From the NCBI GenBank assembly GCA_012965975.1, contig DTRM01000031.1, positions 1 to 39,446 on the forward strand: DNA of 39,446 nt, in the 5' to 3' direction. The notes under the pieces are model-generated. The model was not told the origin of the DNA. It made no database searches and worked only from the letters and a program-made list of their open reading frames with translations. Positions 27,499 through 35,919 of the stretch are shown here, piece after piece (positions within the stretch are counted from its first letter, which is position 1; every line of letters begins with the position of its first letter). Both the position numbers and the translations under genes were made by a program. The DNA is from Chromatiaceae bacterium (GTDB taxonomy: Bacteria > Pseudomonadota > Gammaproteobacteria > DTRM01).

Positions 27499-28806
27499 TC
27501 AGGCAGCCATCACCGCTTCGATTTCTTTAATGGTTTTCGGCGCAGCCTTGCTCAACACATCACAATCGTCATTGCGCACCACAACATCGTCTTCGATTCG
27601 TATACCGATCCCGCGCCAACGCTTGGCGACGCCCTTGGCATTGAGCGGGATATACAACCCCGGCTCCACGGTTAAGGCCATGCCGTTCTCCAGCACCCGC
27701 CATTCATCACCGACCTTGTAGTCGCCCACGTCATGCACATCCATCCCCAACCAGTGTCCGGTTCGGTGCATATAAAAACGCTGGTAGGCCTTGTCCTTGA
27801 TCAACGAATTCAACTTGCCTTTAAGCAGACCAATGGATATCAACCCGCGGGTAATTTCCTTCACCGCCGCCCGATGCGGATCATTCCACGTGTTGCCCGC
27901 GACCACCTGTTTGAACGCGGCTTCCTGTGCCGATAAGACGATCTCATACAGTTCGGTCTGGGCATCACTAAAGCGGCCATTGACTGGCCACGTACGCGTG
28001 ATGTCCGAGGCGTAACAATCCAGTTCGCACCCGGCATCGATCAACACCAGATCGCCGTCATTCAACTCATCGGAGTTTTCGGTGTAGTGCAAAATACAGC
28101 CATTGTCGCCACCACCGACGATGGTGCTGTACGCGACCGACTGCGCGCCCTGTACCTTGAATTGGTAGAGCAACTCCGCTTCCAACTGATACTCCGTCAT
28201 ACCTGGCTGGCATGTCTGCATCGCGACCTTGTGCGCCTTGGCCGAGATATTGGCCGCACGTCGCATCAGTGAAACCTCGGTTCGACTCTTGTACAGGCGC
28301 ATGTCGTGCAACACGTGATCAAGCGCGACAATCTCCAGCGGCGCGTGCACACCGGAACGCCCCTGATTACGCAGATAGTTCATCCAGTCAATCACCCGCT
28401 TGTCGAACTCGGGATTACAACCCATCGCGTACCAAAGCCGACTGCAGTGCTCCATCAATCCAGGCAGAATGTCACCGATATCATCAATCGGAAACGCGTC
28501 GTCGGCACCAAACTGTTCACACGCGCCTTCAGGGCCTACCCGACGTCCGGTCCAGGTCTCCATCTGTTCGTCGCGCTCGCGACAAAAAATCAGATACTCC
28601 CCCTCACCGTGACCCGGCATCAGCACCGCCACCGACTCAGGCTCATGGAATCCAGTGAGATAAAAGAAATCGCTATCGGGACGAAACTCACGCTCAACGT
28701 CTCGATTACGAATCTGCATTTGCGCGGTCGGGATAATCGCGATCGAATCGGGGCCCATCATCTTCGCCAGTTGTCGACGTCGGCGTTGAAGTTCTTTCAT
28801 ATTCAT
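27499..28806 (-). CDS. pepP: Xaa-Pro aminopeptidase PepP (aminopeptidase P II)
   Basis: PepP removes N-terminal residues preceding proline, using two Mn2+. The 435-residue protein has the AMP_N domain (about 1-135) and a pita-bread catalytic domain with metal ligands Asp257 and Asp268 (LIDAGCELDCYASDITRTWP), His351 (HRTGHWLGMDVHDVG), Glu381 (TVEPGLY) and Glu405 (GIRIEDDV). The ATG overlaps the stop of the UPF0149 gene (ATGA). The stop codon lies in an 11-base tandem duplication. Confidence 0.96.
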   Translation of the reverse strand: MNMKELQRRRRQLAKMMGPDSIAIIPTAQMQIRNRDVEREFRPDSDFFYLTGFHEPESVAVLMPGHGEGEYLIFCRERDEQMETWTGRRVGPEGACEQFGADDAFPIDDIGDILPGLMEHCSRLWYAMGCNPEFDKRVIDWMNYLRNQGRSGVHAPLEIVALDHVLHDMRLYKSRTEVSLMRRAANISAKAHKVAMQTCQPGMTEYQLEAELLYQFKVQGAQSVAYSTIVGGGDNGCILHYTENSDELNDGDLVLIDAGCELDCYASDITRTWPVNGRFSDAQTELYEIVLSAQEAAFKQVVAGNTWNDPHRAAVKEITRGLISIGLLKGKLNSLIKDKAYQRFYMHRTGHWLGMDVHDVGDYKVGDEWRVLENGMALTVEPGLYIPLNAKGVAKRWRGIGIRIEDDVVVRNDDCDVLSKAAPKTIKEIEAVMAA

Positions 28807-29363
28807 TCGCTATCTTCCGTTAGACTCGCCGCCACCTTCGCCGCCAGCAACATCACTGCGACACGCACGTACTCCACCACTTCCATCAACAGCGCTTCCG
28901 CTTCCGCTTCCGCTTCATCATCAGCCTCTGAGCCCACCTGTGACATCTTCTGGATATCCGAGAGTACCTCGACCGCCTCATCATCCAGCCATGGCGCATC
29001 CTGCCCGGCCGCGCCCAACGCAAACAGAAAACCCTGACACCAGAACCCAAGCCCCATCAATCGCTGATTGATGGGCTGTTCATCATCGGGCAACAGCAGA
29101 TTAAAATCGAAGCTGAGATCCTGGCGCCTCAAACTGGAGCCAACCCAATCAGAAATTTTCGCCAACTGCTCCCGGTCTTCGTCATCCACTTCCTCGCCGC
29201 CATCGAATGAATCCAACAGCCTGGCAATACGAACATCGGTATCTTCATCGATGCAACTCAACGAAAAACCACTCATCATGCCATGCATCTCGGATGCGAC
29301 CGCTTGCCCAGCCCATTCGGTCAACCACACCATGGGCGAAACCGCATTTTTTTCTTCTGTCAT
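28803..29363 (-). CDS. ygfB: UPF0149 family protein YgfB
   Basis: With the ATG at 29363 the protein has 186 residues; the track start is a TTG one codon upstream. It is acidic and matches the YgfB/YecA UPF0149 fold: HGMMSGFSLSCI near the N-terminus, LLPDDEQPINQRLMGLGFWCQGFLFALG in the middle, and EVLSDIQKMSQ near the end. In Pseudomonas, YgfB has been reported to act on transcription antitermination of ampDh3; whether that holds here is unknown. An Ala-Glu repeat (EAEAEAEA) arises from a hexanucleotide repeat. It leads the ygfB-pepP-ubiH-ubiI operon, divergent from zapA. Confidence 0.9.
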   Translation of the reverse strand: MTEEKNAVSPMVWLTEWAGQAVASEMHGMMSGFSLSCIDEDTDVRIARLLDSFDGGEEVDDEDREQLAKISDWVGSSLRRQDLSFDFNLLLPDDEQPINQRLMGLGFWCQGFLFALGAAGQDAPWLDDEAVEVLSDIQKMSQVGSEADDEAEAEAEALLMEVVEYVRVAVMLLAAKVAASLTEDSE

Positions 29364-29508
29364 CAAAATCCATTAATTCCCGGTCAGTCTGCCCGAAGCG
29401 GTGACCTTGTTATATAAAGTATCGAGGCTATGCTATCACCGCCCAATCAATAGCTAAAACCATACGGGTGGATTGACCGTTACACCATCGCAGCCTAGTA
29501 TTGGCTCC

Positions 29509-29754
29509 ATGCCATCAAAAAAATCGAAAAAACCGTCTGGCGGTGGAATTGAACGCGAGTTCATTCTGCTGGAATCCCGCATCCGTGATCTGGTCGTGCT
29601 GTGCCAGCATTTACGCGAGGAAAACACCTCTTTGCAGACCCGTCAAGGCACATTGGTCAGCGAACGCGCGGCTTTGATTGAAAAAAATGAGTCGTCCCGC
29701 AACCGGGTCGAGGCTATGATCGCGCAACTAAAATCCATGGAGACCGGCGCATGA
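29509..29754 (+). CDS. Small coiled-coil protein upstream of zapA (TIGR02449-like)
   Basis: The ATG at 29509 gives 81 residues. A lysine-rich head (MPSKKSKKPSGGG) is followed by one long heptad-repeat helix (EFILLESRIRDLVVLCQHLREENTSLQ to the end). Small coiled-coil proteins of this kind are commonly found directly before zapA in non-enteric gammaproteobacteria, and I think it belongs to TIGR02449. The stop overlaps the zapA start (ATGA), so it is co-translated with a cell-division gene; a role at the division site is inference. The track's TTG start adds 12 unlikely residues. Confidence 0.8.
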   Translation: MPSKKSKKPSGGGIEREFILLESRIRDLVVLCQHLREENTSLQTRQGTLVSERAALIEKNESSRNRVEAMIAQLKSMETGA

Positions 29755-30065
29755 GTAACGAAGCACAATCGGCCAGCGTCACTATTTTGGATAAGGAATT
29801 TCAGTTTGCCTGCACTGCTGAAGAAAAACCCGCTCTGTTGGAATCCGCGCGGTTTCTCGACAAAAAAATGAAAGAGATCCGCAAAAACGGGCGTACCATC
29901 GGTATGGAGCGCATTGCGGTGATGGCGGCGATGAATATTACCTATGAACTACTCGAACATCAGGATGGCGGCAACCTGTCTGAAGACTCCCTTGCCGCGC
30001 GCCTAAAGGAAATGCGCGAATCAGTCGAAAAAGTATTGGGTGCCAACCCTCAGCTAACGCTGTAA
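29751..30065 (+). CDS. zapA: Cell division protein ZapA
   Basis: ZapA cross-links FtsZ filaments at the division ring. The 104-residue protein has the typical N-terminal domain VTILDKEFQFACTAEEKPALLESARFLD and the coiled-coil C-terminus with GMERIAVMAAMNITYELLE. It overlaps the upstream coiled-coil gene by 4 bases and is followed by 6S RNA and fau, as in E. coli. Confidence 0.95.
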   Translation: MSNEAQSASVTILDKEFQFACTAEEKPALLESARFLDKKMKEIRKNGRTIGMERIAVMAAMNITYELLEHQDGGNLSEDSLAARLKEMRESVEKVLGANPQLTL

Positions 30066-30068
30066 AAA

Positions 30069-30093
30069 AGAATCCTGTTTCGCAAAGGATTCT
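30069..30093 (+). other. Hairpin between zapA and 6S RNA
   Basis: AGAATCCT and AGGATTCT pair over 8 bases around a 9-base loop just after the zapA stop. No T-run follows, so it is more likely a 3'-end stabilising or attenuating hairpin than a full intrinsic terminator. Confidence 0.4.
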
Positions 30094-30113
30094 CTGATAG
30101 TTTAGTGGTTCAG

Positions 30114-30296
30114 GCATCCTCTGCGGTATTTGTAAGTGGCTTAAATTCTCTTGAGCCTAAGTATATGCCCCGGGACTCCGGCTTAGCGTGCTTGTGTGCA
30201 TGTCCGCGATAGGCGGAAAGCCTAATTGGCGCTACCGGCTCCCACCTGAACCACTGGTTCAAGGGCACAAGTCACTACGATACAGGCGGAGGGTGC
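30114..30296 (+). ncRNA. ssrS: 6S RNA (SsrS)
   Basis: 6S RNA mimics an open promoter and sequesters sigma70-RNA polymerase in stationary phase. The region between zapA and fau is non-coding. Its ends GCATCCTCTGC and GCGGAGGGTGC pair over 11 positions including G-U pairs, giving a 183-nt molecule against 184 in E. coli. The 3' half contains TGAACCACTGGTTCAAGGG, matching the conserved TGAACCAAGGGTTCAAGGG of E. coli. The synteny zapA-ssrS-fau is the same. Exact ends are from pairing only. Confidence 0.9.
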
Positions 30297-30309
30297 CTCC
30301 TTAATTCCG

Positions 30310-30900
30310 ATGGATTCTCGCGATCAACTTCGCCGTCGAGCACGGCAACAACGGCAATCCTTGTCACCGGCGGAAAACGCTCGTCTTTCATCACTGGCCT
30401 GTTCTATTTTTTGCAATCACCCGTGGTTTCGCAACAGTCATAAAATCGCCGCATTTTTTCCAAGCGATGGTGAAATTGACCCGCTTTTACTGGTCGAACG
30501 GGCATGGGCAATGGGCAAGCGTTGTTACTTTCCGGTACTAAAACCCGGCTCTGCCAACGCCCTTTGGTTTCATGAATACCGCCCCGGCGATCGCTTGCTG
30601 ACAAACCGGTTTGGCATCAATGAACCTGATCCACTGAAGCGAACCCGCATCTCACCGATGGCGTTGGATATCGTTCTAACCCCACTGGTGTGTTTTGATG
30701 CATCGGGCACACGCTTGGGAATGGGTGGCGGATACTATGATCGTAGTTTTTCACATTTACGTCGACGCAATCGATGGTTTAAACCAAAAATGATTGGTAT
30801 TGCCTTTGATTCGCAAAAATTAAATCGCATACCAAGTGAAAATTGGGATATTCCACTGGATGCAATCGTTAGCGATAAACAAATGTACATAGCCGACTAA
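30310..30900 (+). CDS. fau: 5-formyltetrahydrofolate cyclo-ligase
   Basis: The enzyme converts 5-formyl-THF to 5,10-methenyl-THF with ATP, returning a storage folate to the active pool. The 196-residue protein has FFPSDGEIDP, FGINEPDP and the family signature DASGTRLGMGGGYYDRSF. It follows 6S RNA by 13 bases, as E. coli ygfA does, so it is probably transcribed through from the ssrS promoter. Codon use becomes more AT-rich towards its end. Confidence 0.95.
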   Translation: MDSRDQLRRRARQQRQSLSPAENARLSSLACSIFCNHPWFRNSHKIAAFFPSDGEIDPLLLVERAWAMGKRCYFPVLKPGSANALWFHEYRPGDRLLTNRFGINEPDPLKRTRISPMALDIVLTPLVCFDASGTRLGMGGGYYDRSFSHLRRRNRWFKPKMIGIAFDSQKLNRIPSENWDIPLDAIVSDKQMYIAD

Positions 30901-31393
30901 ATCACACCCAACACCTTGTACTATGATCCTGATTGCAAACTAGGATATACCGATATTTACATCCCCCAAACAAATTCAAACGAATAAATAGAAAAAAATT
31001 AAAAAAAATTTCGCGCTCTATATCGAAGTTTATTTCGCTGCATTACATCGCTTTCACTTTCGTCTATGGCTTACACACTATTTACTTTCAAAGTGCATCA
31101 CACATGAACACTGTTCAAAGCAATCATAAACGTTAGCCGTTTAAGCCAGCAATTACGGGGCAATAAACGTTAACAACATAAACACTCAAGTTAGCCAATA
31201 AAAAAACTTAAGTGTCTTTCTTTGTGACCGACATACTAATCGCAGTGCCCAAGCGAAGCATGTAGTTGGTGTTGTTTTAAAAAAACAATCGGAAGCATTA
31301 CATCCAGCACGTTGTGTTTACTGGTATTTTTTAAAATATTGACTATATTCTTCGGTGGGTAAACGTTTACCTTAAAGTCAGGAGAATTTAACA
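30901..31393. other. AT-rich intergenic region before the histone-like gene
   Basis: About 490 bases without a convincing gene, clearly more AT-rich than its surroundings. It holds three copies of TAAACGTT(A/T)A: at 31127, at 31164 and inside the palindrome at 31358. The 67-codon ORF at 30933 is low-complexity, lacks a ribosome-binding site, and I do not call it. Confidence 0.5.
31358..31371. promoter_or_regulatory. Perfect 14-base palindrome GGTAAACGTTTACC
   Basis: It lies 22 bases before the histone-like start codon and 13 bases after a TTGACT (31339) that could be a -35 element. The position suits a repressor site overlapping the promoter or transcript start. The regulator is unknown. Confidence 0.5.
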
Positions 31394-31753
31394 ATGGCTG
31401 TAAAAAAGAAAACGACGAAAAAGAAGGCTGCGAAACGCAAAGTTACTGCGCGTCCAGCTGCCAAAAAGAAAGTAGCGAAGAAGAAGGTAGTACGCAAAGC
31501 GACAAAACGTAAAGTAACGAAGAAAAAGGCAAAGAAGAAGGCCACTAAGAAAAAGGCCACTAAGAAAAAGGTAGCTAAGAAGAAGGCTACCAAGAAGAAA
31601 GCCAAGAAAAAGGCTGCTAAGAAGAAAGCCACCAAGAAAAAGGTAGCTAAGAAGAAAGCTACTAAGAAAAAGGCCAAGAAAAAGGCTAAAAAGAAAGTAG
31701 CGAAGAAGAAAACCGCCAAGAAAAAGGCCAAGAAAAAGGCTAAACGGCGTTAA
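31394..31753 (+). CDS. Histone H1-like lysine/alanine-rich DNA-binding protein
   Basis: The 119 residues use only seven amino acids (M, A, V, K, T, R, P), and by my count 66 are lysine. Most of the chain is an irregular KKKAT / KKKVA / KKKAK repeat, like bacterial H1-type proteins such as chlamydial HctB, BpH1 and the AlgP tail. Such proteins are disordered and compact DNA. A strong AGGAG lies 9 bases before the ATG and a terminator follows, so the gene is a monocistronic unit. There is no acidic or aromatic residue. The coding strand is a purine tract of over 300 bases. Confidence 0.85.
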   Translation: MAVKKKTTKKKAAKRKVTARPAAKKKVAKKKVVRKATKRKVTKKKAKKKATKKKATKKKVAKKKATKKKAKKKAAKKKATKKKVAKKKATKKKAKKKAKKKVAKKKTAKKKAKKKAKRR

Positions 31754-31782
31754 ATCGACTTAACTTGTTAAGTTGACAAGAG

Positions 31783-31810
31783 AAAGGCCTGCGAAAGCAG
31801 GCCTTTTTTT
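31783..31810 (+). terminator. Intrinsic terminator of the histone-like gene
   Basis: AAAGGCCTGC, loop GAAA, GCAGGCCTTT, then T. The stem is perfect and the T-run is long. A smaller inverted repeat (CGACTTAAC / GTTAAGTTG) lies just before it. Confidence 0.9.
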
Positions 31811-31848
31811 ATGTCCGTGGATGGACGGTAGGTTAAGGATCGCGAAGA

Positions 31849-33378
31849 TCAGACGTGATCATCGGTTCCCGCAAACAATGTATACGCAGGATTGTCTGTT
31901 TCTTCGGAAAATGCATAACCCAACTGGGTCAAAAATGCCTGAAATGCCTTTTTCTCACCCGCATCAATCTGCACACCAACCATTACCCGACCAAACGCCG
32001 CACCGTGATTGCGATAGTGAAACAGGCTGATATTCCATTTCTTGCCCAAACCAGACAAAAACTCCAGCAAGGCACCCGGGCGTTCGGGGAATTCAAAGCG
32101 ATAGACCCTTTCGTTGCTGATCCCCAAGGCGTGACCACCCACCATATAGCGCACGTGTAACTTCGCCATTTCATTCTCGGTCAAATCCACCACGCGGTAA
32201 TCATTTTTAGACAACTTCGCAATCAGTTCCTCACGTTCGAACTCACCACCACGCAACTCAACGCCGGCAAACACGTGCGCCTGATTCGTTCCTGCGAAAC
32301 GATAATTAAATTCGGTGATGCTACGCCGACCGAGAATCCGGCAGAACTCCAGAAAACTGCCAGGACGTTCTGGAATCTCTACCGCCAGCAGAGCCTCTTT
32401 GTGTTCACCGATCTCTGCCCGCTCTGCGACATGCCGCAGACGGTCAAAGTTAATGTTCGCGCCACTTTCGATCGCCACCAGCGACTGTCCCTTGATGGAT
32501 TCGCGGGCAACATAGCGCTTCAACCCCGCCAGCGCCAAGGCGCCCGCAGGCTCCATGATCGCGCGGGTCTCTTCAAAGATATCTTTAATAGCCGCGCAGA
32601 TTTCATCCGTATCCACCAGCACAATCTCATCGACACACTGCCGCGCGATACGGAACGCTTCTTTACCGACTTGCTTGACGGCCACACCGTCGGTAAACAA
32701 TCCAACCTGCTTCAGTGTGACGCGTCGTTTCGCCGCCAATGCATCGTGCATCGATGCAGCGTCCACCGGCTCGACACCGATGATTTTGGTTGCGGGATGG
32801 ACGTGTTTTACATACGCTGCGACACCCGCAATCAACCCCCCGCCGCCGACCGGTACAAAAATCGCATCCAGTGACTCACCATGTTGACGTAAAATCTCCA
32901 TGCCAACCGTGCCTTGCCCGGCGATCACCAACGGATCGTCGTACGGGTGCACAAAGGTCAGACCCAGTTCATCTGCCAGTGTCAGTGCGTGCGTGTAGGC
33001 GTCGTCATAGGAATCACCATGCAACACCACCTTGGCACCCATCGACTTGACTGATCGTGTTTTGATATCCGGCGTGGTTTTCGGCATCACGATCAAGGCC
33101 TTGATCCCAAGACGTGATGCCGACTGGGCTACACCTTGAGCATGGTTGCCCGCCGATGCGGCGATGACACCCTGGTCGCGCTCAGACTGATCGAGGCTCG
33201 ACATCTTGTTGTAGGCACCGCGACACTTAAACGAATGCACCGGTTGCAGGTCTTCGCGTTTGAGCAGTACCGTGTTCCCCAGCCGTGCAGATAAACCGGG
33301 CGCAAAATCCAGCGGGGTTTCACGCGCGACGTCATATACCTTGGCACGCAGAATTTTCTCGACATATTTAGCTGGCAT
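31849..33378 (-). CDS. ilvA: Threonine ammonia-lyase (biosynthetic threonine deaminase)
   Basis: IlvA converts threonine to 2-oxobutanoate, the committed step to isoleucine, and is feedback-inhibited by isoleucine. The 509-residue protein has a PLP domain with Lys51 in HSFKCRGAYNK, ASAGNHAQGVA, and the phosphate loop VPVGGGGLIAGVA. Two ACT-like regulatory domains follow (starting near LLAVEIPERPGSFLEF and YRFEFPERPGALLEFL), which identify the biosynthetic rather than the catabolic form. It is divergent from rpiA. Confidence 0.97.
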   Translation of the reverse strand: MPAKYVEKILRAKVYDVARETPLDFAPGLSARLGNTVLLKREDLQPVHSFKCRGAYNKMSSLDQSERDQGVIAASAGNHAQGVAQSASRLGIKALIVMPKTTPDIKTRSVKSMGAKVVLHGDSYDDAYTHALTLADELGLTFVHPYDDPLVIAGQGTVGMEILRQHGESLDAIFVPVGGGGLIAGVAAYVKHVHPATKIIGVEPVDAASMHDALAAKRRVTLKQVGLFTDGVAVKQVGKEAFRIARQCVDEIVLVDTDEICAAIKDIFEETRAIMEPAGALALAGLKRYVARESIKGQSLVAIESGANINFDRLRHVAERAEIGEHKEALLAVEIPERPGSFLEFCRILGRRSITEFNYRFAGTNQAHVFAGVELRGGEFEREELIAKLSKNDYRVVDLTENEMAKLHVRYMVGGHALGISNERVYRFEFPERPGALLEFLSGLGKKWNISLFHYRNHGAAFGRVMVGVQIDAGEKKAFQAFLTQLGYAFSEETDNPAYTLFAGTDDHV

Positions 33379-33518
33379 GGCTCAGAACCCGTATCTCTTG
33401 TTTATTTTTCGGCATAAGCGCTAACAATAGAAGAAATACGCCACAAGATACAAGGACTCAATTTCCCTTAAGGCGTAATCTAATTTACCATTGCCGCCGA
33501 TATTGAGGAATGAATACT

Positions 33519-34178
33519 ATGAATGCGGATGACATGAAGCGTGAGGCGGCGCGTGCTGCCCTGGATTACATTGGTGATGGCGGAATTATCGGGGTCGGAA
33601 CGGGATCCACCGTGAATCACTTCATCGACTTGCTGGCCGAGGTCAAACACAAGATTGATGGCACTGTCTCCAGCTCCGAGGCATCAACCGAGCGTCTAAA
33701 GGCGCATGGCATCGAGGTCATGGACCTCAATTCGGTTGCTGGGCTGGAGGTCTATATTGACGGCGCCGATGAATCTAACCGCCAATTGCACCTGATTAAA
33801 GGTGGCGGTGGCGCGCTAACCCGAGAAAAAATCATCGCCGGTGCCAGCAAAAAATTCGTTTGCATTGCCGACGAAAGCAAGCTGGTCGATGTGATGGGCG
33901 AGTTTCCCCTACCCGTCGAAGTGATCCCGATGGCACGCAGCTATATTGCCCGCGAGCTGGTCAAACTCGGCGGCCGTCCGGTCTGGCGGGATGGCTTTGT
34001 GACCGACAACGGCAACTGCATTCTCGATGTCCATGACCTCAAGATCATGGAACCGGTCAAACTGGAAACGCAGTTAAATGCGCTGGCGGGTGTGGTTACT
34101 GTCGGAATCTTTGGCCATCGACCGGCCGACGTGCTGCTATTGGGTAGTCCCAACGGCGTACGGGTGGTTAATCCCTAA
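33519..34178 (+). CDS. rpiA: Ribose-5-phosphate isomerase A
   Basis: RpiA interconverts ribose-5-phosphate and ribulose-5-phosphate. I choose ATG 33519 (219 residues, the E. coli length) because GAGGA ends 9 bases before it; the track ATG at 33510 touches the Shine-Dalgarno directly. Motifs: [29 protein letters not shown], and [12 protein letters not shown] with the catalytic region. It ends with a 4-base overlap with the convergent erpA. Confidence 0.96.
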   Translation: MNADDMKREAARAALDYIGDGGIIGVGTGSTVNHFIDLLAEVKHKIDGTVSSSEASTERLKAHGIEVMDLNSVAGLEVYIDGADESNRQLHLIKGGGGALTREKIIAGASKKFVCIADESKLVDVMGEFPLPVEVIPMARSYIARELVKLGGRPVWRDGFVTDNGNCILDVHDLKIMEPVKLETQLNALAGVVTVGIFGHRPADVLLLGSPNGVRVVNP

Positions 34179-34537
34179 ACGGAGAAGGATGCCCCGCAAC
34201 CACAGGTTGATGCGGCATTTGGGTTTTTGATCACGAACTGGGAACCCTGCAAGTCGTCAACGTAGTCGACCTCGGCACCCACTAGATACTGGTAACTCAT
34301 CGCATCGATCACCAGTGTTGCGCCATTGTTCTCGACGCTGACGTCCGTATCGGCCACGTTTTCGTCGAATTCAAAGGCATATTGAAAACCCGAACAACCA
34401 CCACCGCTGATCACCACGCGCAGTTTAAGCTGGTCGTTTTCCTGTTTTGCCATCAATGCCTTGAGCTTGGTCGCAGCCTTGTCCGACAGCGTCAAATCAA
34501 TAGCGACGGTAGTTGGGATAACCGTGGAAATACTCAT
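34175..34537 (-). CDS. erpA: Iron-sulfur cluster insertion protein ErpA
   Basis: ErpA is an A-type carrier delivering Fe-S clusters, for example to IspG/IspH. The ATG at 34537 gives 120 residues; the track's TTG start adds five. The three cluster cysteines are Cys48 ([11 protein letters not shown]), Cys112 and Cys114 ([12 protein letters not shown]), and the [11 protein letters not shown] ending separates ErpA from IscA and SufA. Confidence 0.95.
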   Translation of the reverse strand: MSISTVIPTTVAIDLTLSDKAATKLKALMAKQENDQLKLRVVISGGGCSGFQYAFEFDENVADTDVSVENNGATLVIDAMSYQYLVGAEVDYVDDLQGSQFVIKNPNAASTCGCGASFSV

Positions 34538-34605
34538 AAACCCGACACTCAAATAACGTAATACTGATAGTAACCATATAATAACCGACTAATATAGTCA
34601 AGAAT

Positions 34606-35040
34606 TCAAGAGGCGGCCTGGTCTTCGACAGTGACCGCGTGAATCGCCTCGATATCGGCCTCAAAGCCCAGCATTGGCGGGTCTCCTGGCTCTTGATGCA
34701 GCAGGTTTCCGTTGACCTCGGCGCCAATCGCGATTTCGATCAGAGTGTAGTACACATTGCCGTTAACTCGCGCTTTTGGAGCCAGCTCCAGTCGCCCACC
34801 GACGTGGACATCACCGCTCACCATACCATTCAGAATCAGGTTGGTGACGTGAACTTCACCCTCTACCACCCCGTTTTCACTGATCGTAAGGGTGCTTTCA
34901 ACCCCTTTGCTACTAAGGACATTACCCTTGATACAGCCATCGATATGCAGGCCACCGCAAAAGTGCATATCACCGATAATCTCGACCTCACTGCCGATTA
35001 CCGTGTTGATTTGCGCTGCTTTTCCCTTAATCCCAAACAT
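34606..35040 (-). CDS. Bactofilin
   Basis: Bactofilins polymerise without nucleotides and scaffold cell-shape or envelope enzymes. The 144-residue protein has the DUF583 right-handed beta-helix (about residues 15-115), with GGLHIDGCIKGNV, GVVEGEVHVTNLILNGMVSGDVHVGG and APKARVNGNVYYTLIEI. Short disordered ends flank the core. It sits between the DUF6776-like gene and erpA, an order I recall from Pseudomonas (argC side of erpA). No peptidoglycan hydrolase partner is adjacent. Confidence 0.9.
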   Translation of the reverse strand: MFGIKGKAAQINTVIGSEVEIIGDMHFCGGLHIDGCIKGNVLSSKGVESTLTISENGVVEGEVHVTNLILNGMVSGDVHVGGRLELAPKARVNGNVYYTLIEIAIGAEVNGNLLHQEPGDPPMLGFEADIEAIHAVTVEDQAAS

Positions 35041-35157
35041 ATAATTCTCCGCTCCACGCCTGTTATTTTGGTCAACAGGTCATTTTATGTCGTCTCGTAA
35101 AATTAGTCGGCACCAGCAAAACCCATCTTAAGGAACCTTGGGTTAATAATACACCGA

Positions 35158-35898
35158 CTAGTTTTGTGCGGATGGGGCCAGATTGCGACGCCAGTCGAAT
35201 GAACGGCGCAACGGCGTATCACCCTTGCCGACTCCGGAAACCTCGATTTCCACGGCTTCTGGCACGAATCCCGGGGTTAATCTGACACTTCCTTGCACGA
35301 TCTGAAACGACTTGAACCCCAGTTTATGGCCCTTGTCTGGCTGCTGCGCAAAGGCGGATCGCTCCAACACCGTGGCAACACCATCGTGTGTCCCGCTGAC
35401 CCTGACTCTCATTCTACCGGTGACGCGACGGCTATCGAGCAACTGTACCATCGCGATCCGATAGGTAAAGTGACGTGTCTCCAGATCCACCGGGTTCAAT
35501 TTCAGACTCTGGATGTTGACGCCCCGGGCACGATCTTCCGGCGACACAATGTTGCGGTAAAACGCCAACTCTTCCTTTATATGGGCCACTTCATCCTGTG
35601 ATGCCAACACCCGCTGCCGCACCACCTCCGCGGCGACACCATCGACCTGACCGGAACGATGAATACGCGACAATTCCTTTTTCAGCTGGGCGCGCTCCGA
35701 CTCCAGAGCGGCGATGGTATTTTGCAGGTCCCGTTGCTGCTTGACCGCCTCCGCCGAGTCAAAGCCACCCCGCTCCCGACCATAATCAAACACAAACCAA
35801 AGCAGCGTGGCCACAACCACCGCGACCACGCCGATCATTACCCAGGGCAACCTCTGGTTCTGCACCACAACGACCCGCGGAGAACGAAACGAAAACAT
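35158..35898 (-). CDS. Membrane-anchored coiled-coil protein, DUF6776-like
   Basis: The 246-residue protein has a short cytoplasmic N-terminus, one membrane helix (about 18-39: PWVMIGVVAVVVATLLWFVF), a coiled coil (about 50-100) and a C-terminal beta-rich domain (VNIQSLKLNPVDLETRHFTYRI...). It corresponds, as I recall, to the DUF6776 proteins next to argC and bactofilin genes in Pseudomonas. The pairing with bactofilin suggests a membrane partner for the scaffold, but this is inference. Confidence 0.78.
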   Translation of the reverse strand: MFSFRSPRVVVVQNQRLPWVMIGVVAVVVATLLWFVFDYGRERGGFDSAEAVKQQRDLQNTIAALESERAQLKKELSRIHRSGQVDGVAAEVVRQRVLASQDEVAHIKEELAFYRNIVSPEDRARGVNIQSLKLNPVDLETRHFTYRIAMVQLLDSRRVTGRMRVRVSGTHDGVATVLERSAFAQQPDKGHKLGFKSFQIVQGSVRLTPGFVPEAVEIEVSGVGKGDTPLRRSFDWRRNLAPSAQN

Positions 35899-35919
35899 AG
35901 CGACCAGTTGAACGCTTGG

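Noticed and set aside
28306-29037. 243-codon plus-strand ORF opposite pepP and ygfB
   Set aside because: Shadow of two clear genes; the Ser-rich end comes from the GCTTCC repeat on the opposite strand.
30061-30310. A possible small gene between zapA and fau
   Set aside because: No ORF of note; end pairing and TGAACCACTGGTTCAAGGG identify 6S RNA instead.
30933-31136. 67-codon ORF in the AT-rich spacer
   Set aside because: No good start or ribosome-binding site, no recognisable domain, and composition like the surrounding non-coding DNA.
31378-31731. 117-codon minus-strand ORF rich in Phe/Leu/Ala
   Set aside because: It is the complement of the lysine-repeat gene; purine-rich repeats leave few stops on the other strand. 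The plus strand has AGGAG and a terminator.
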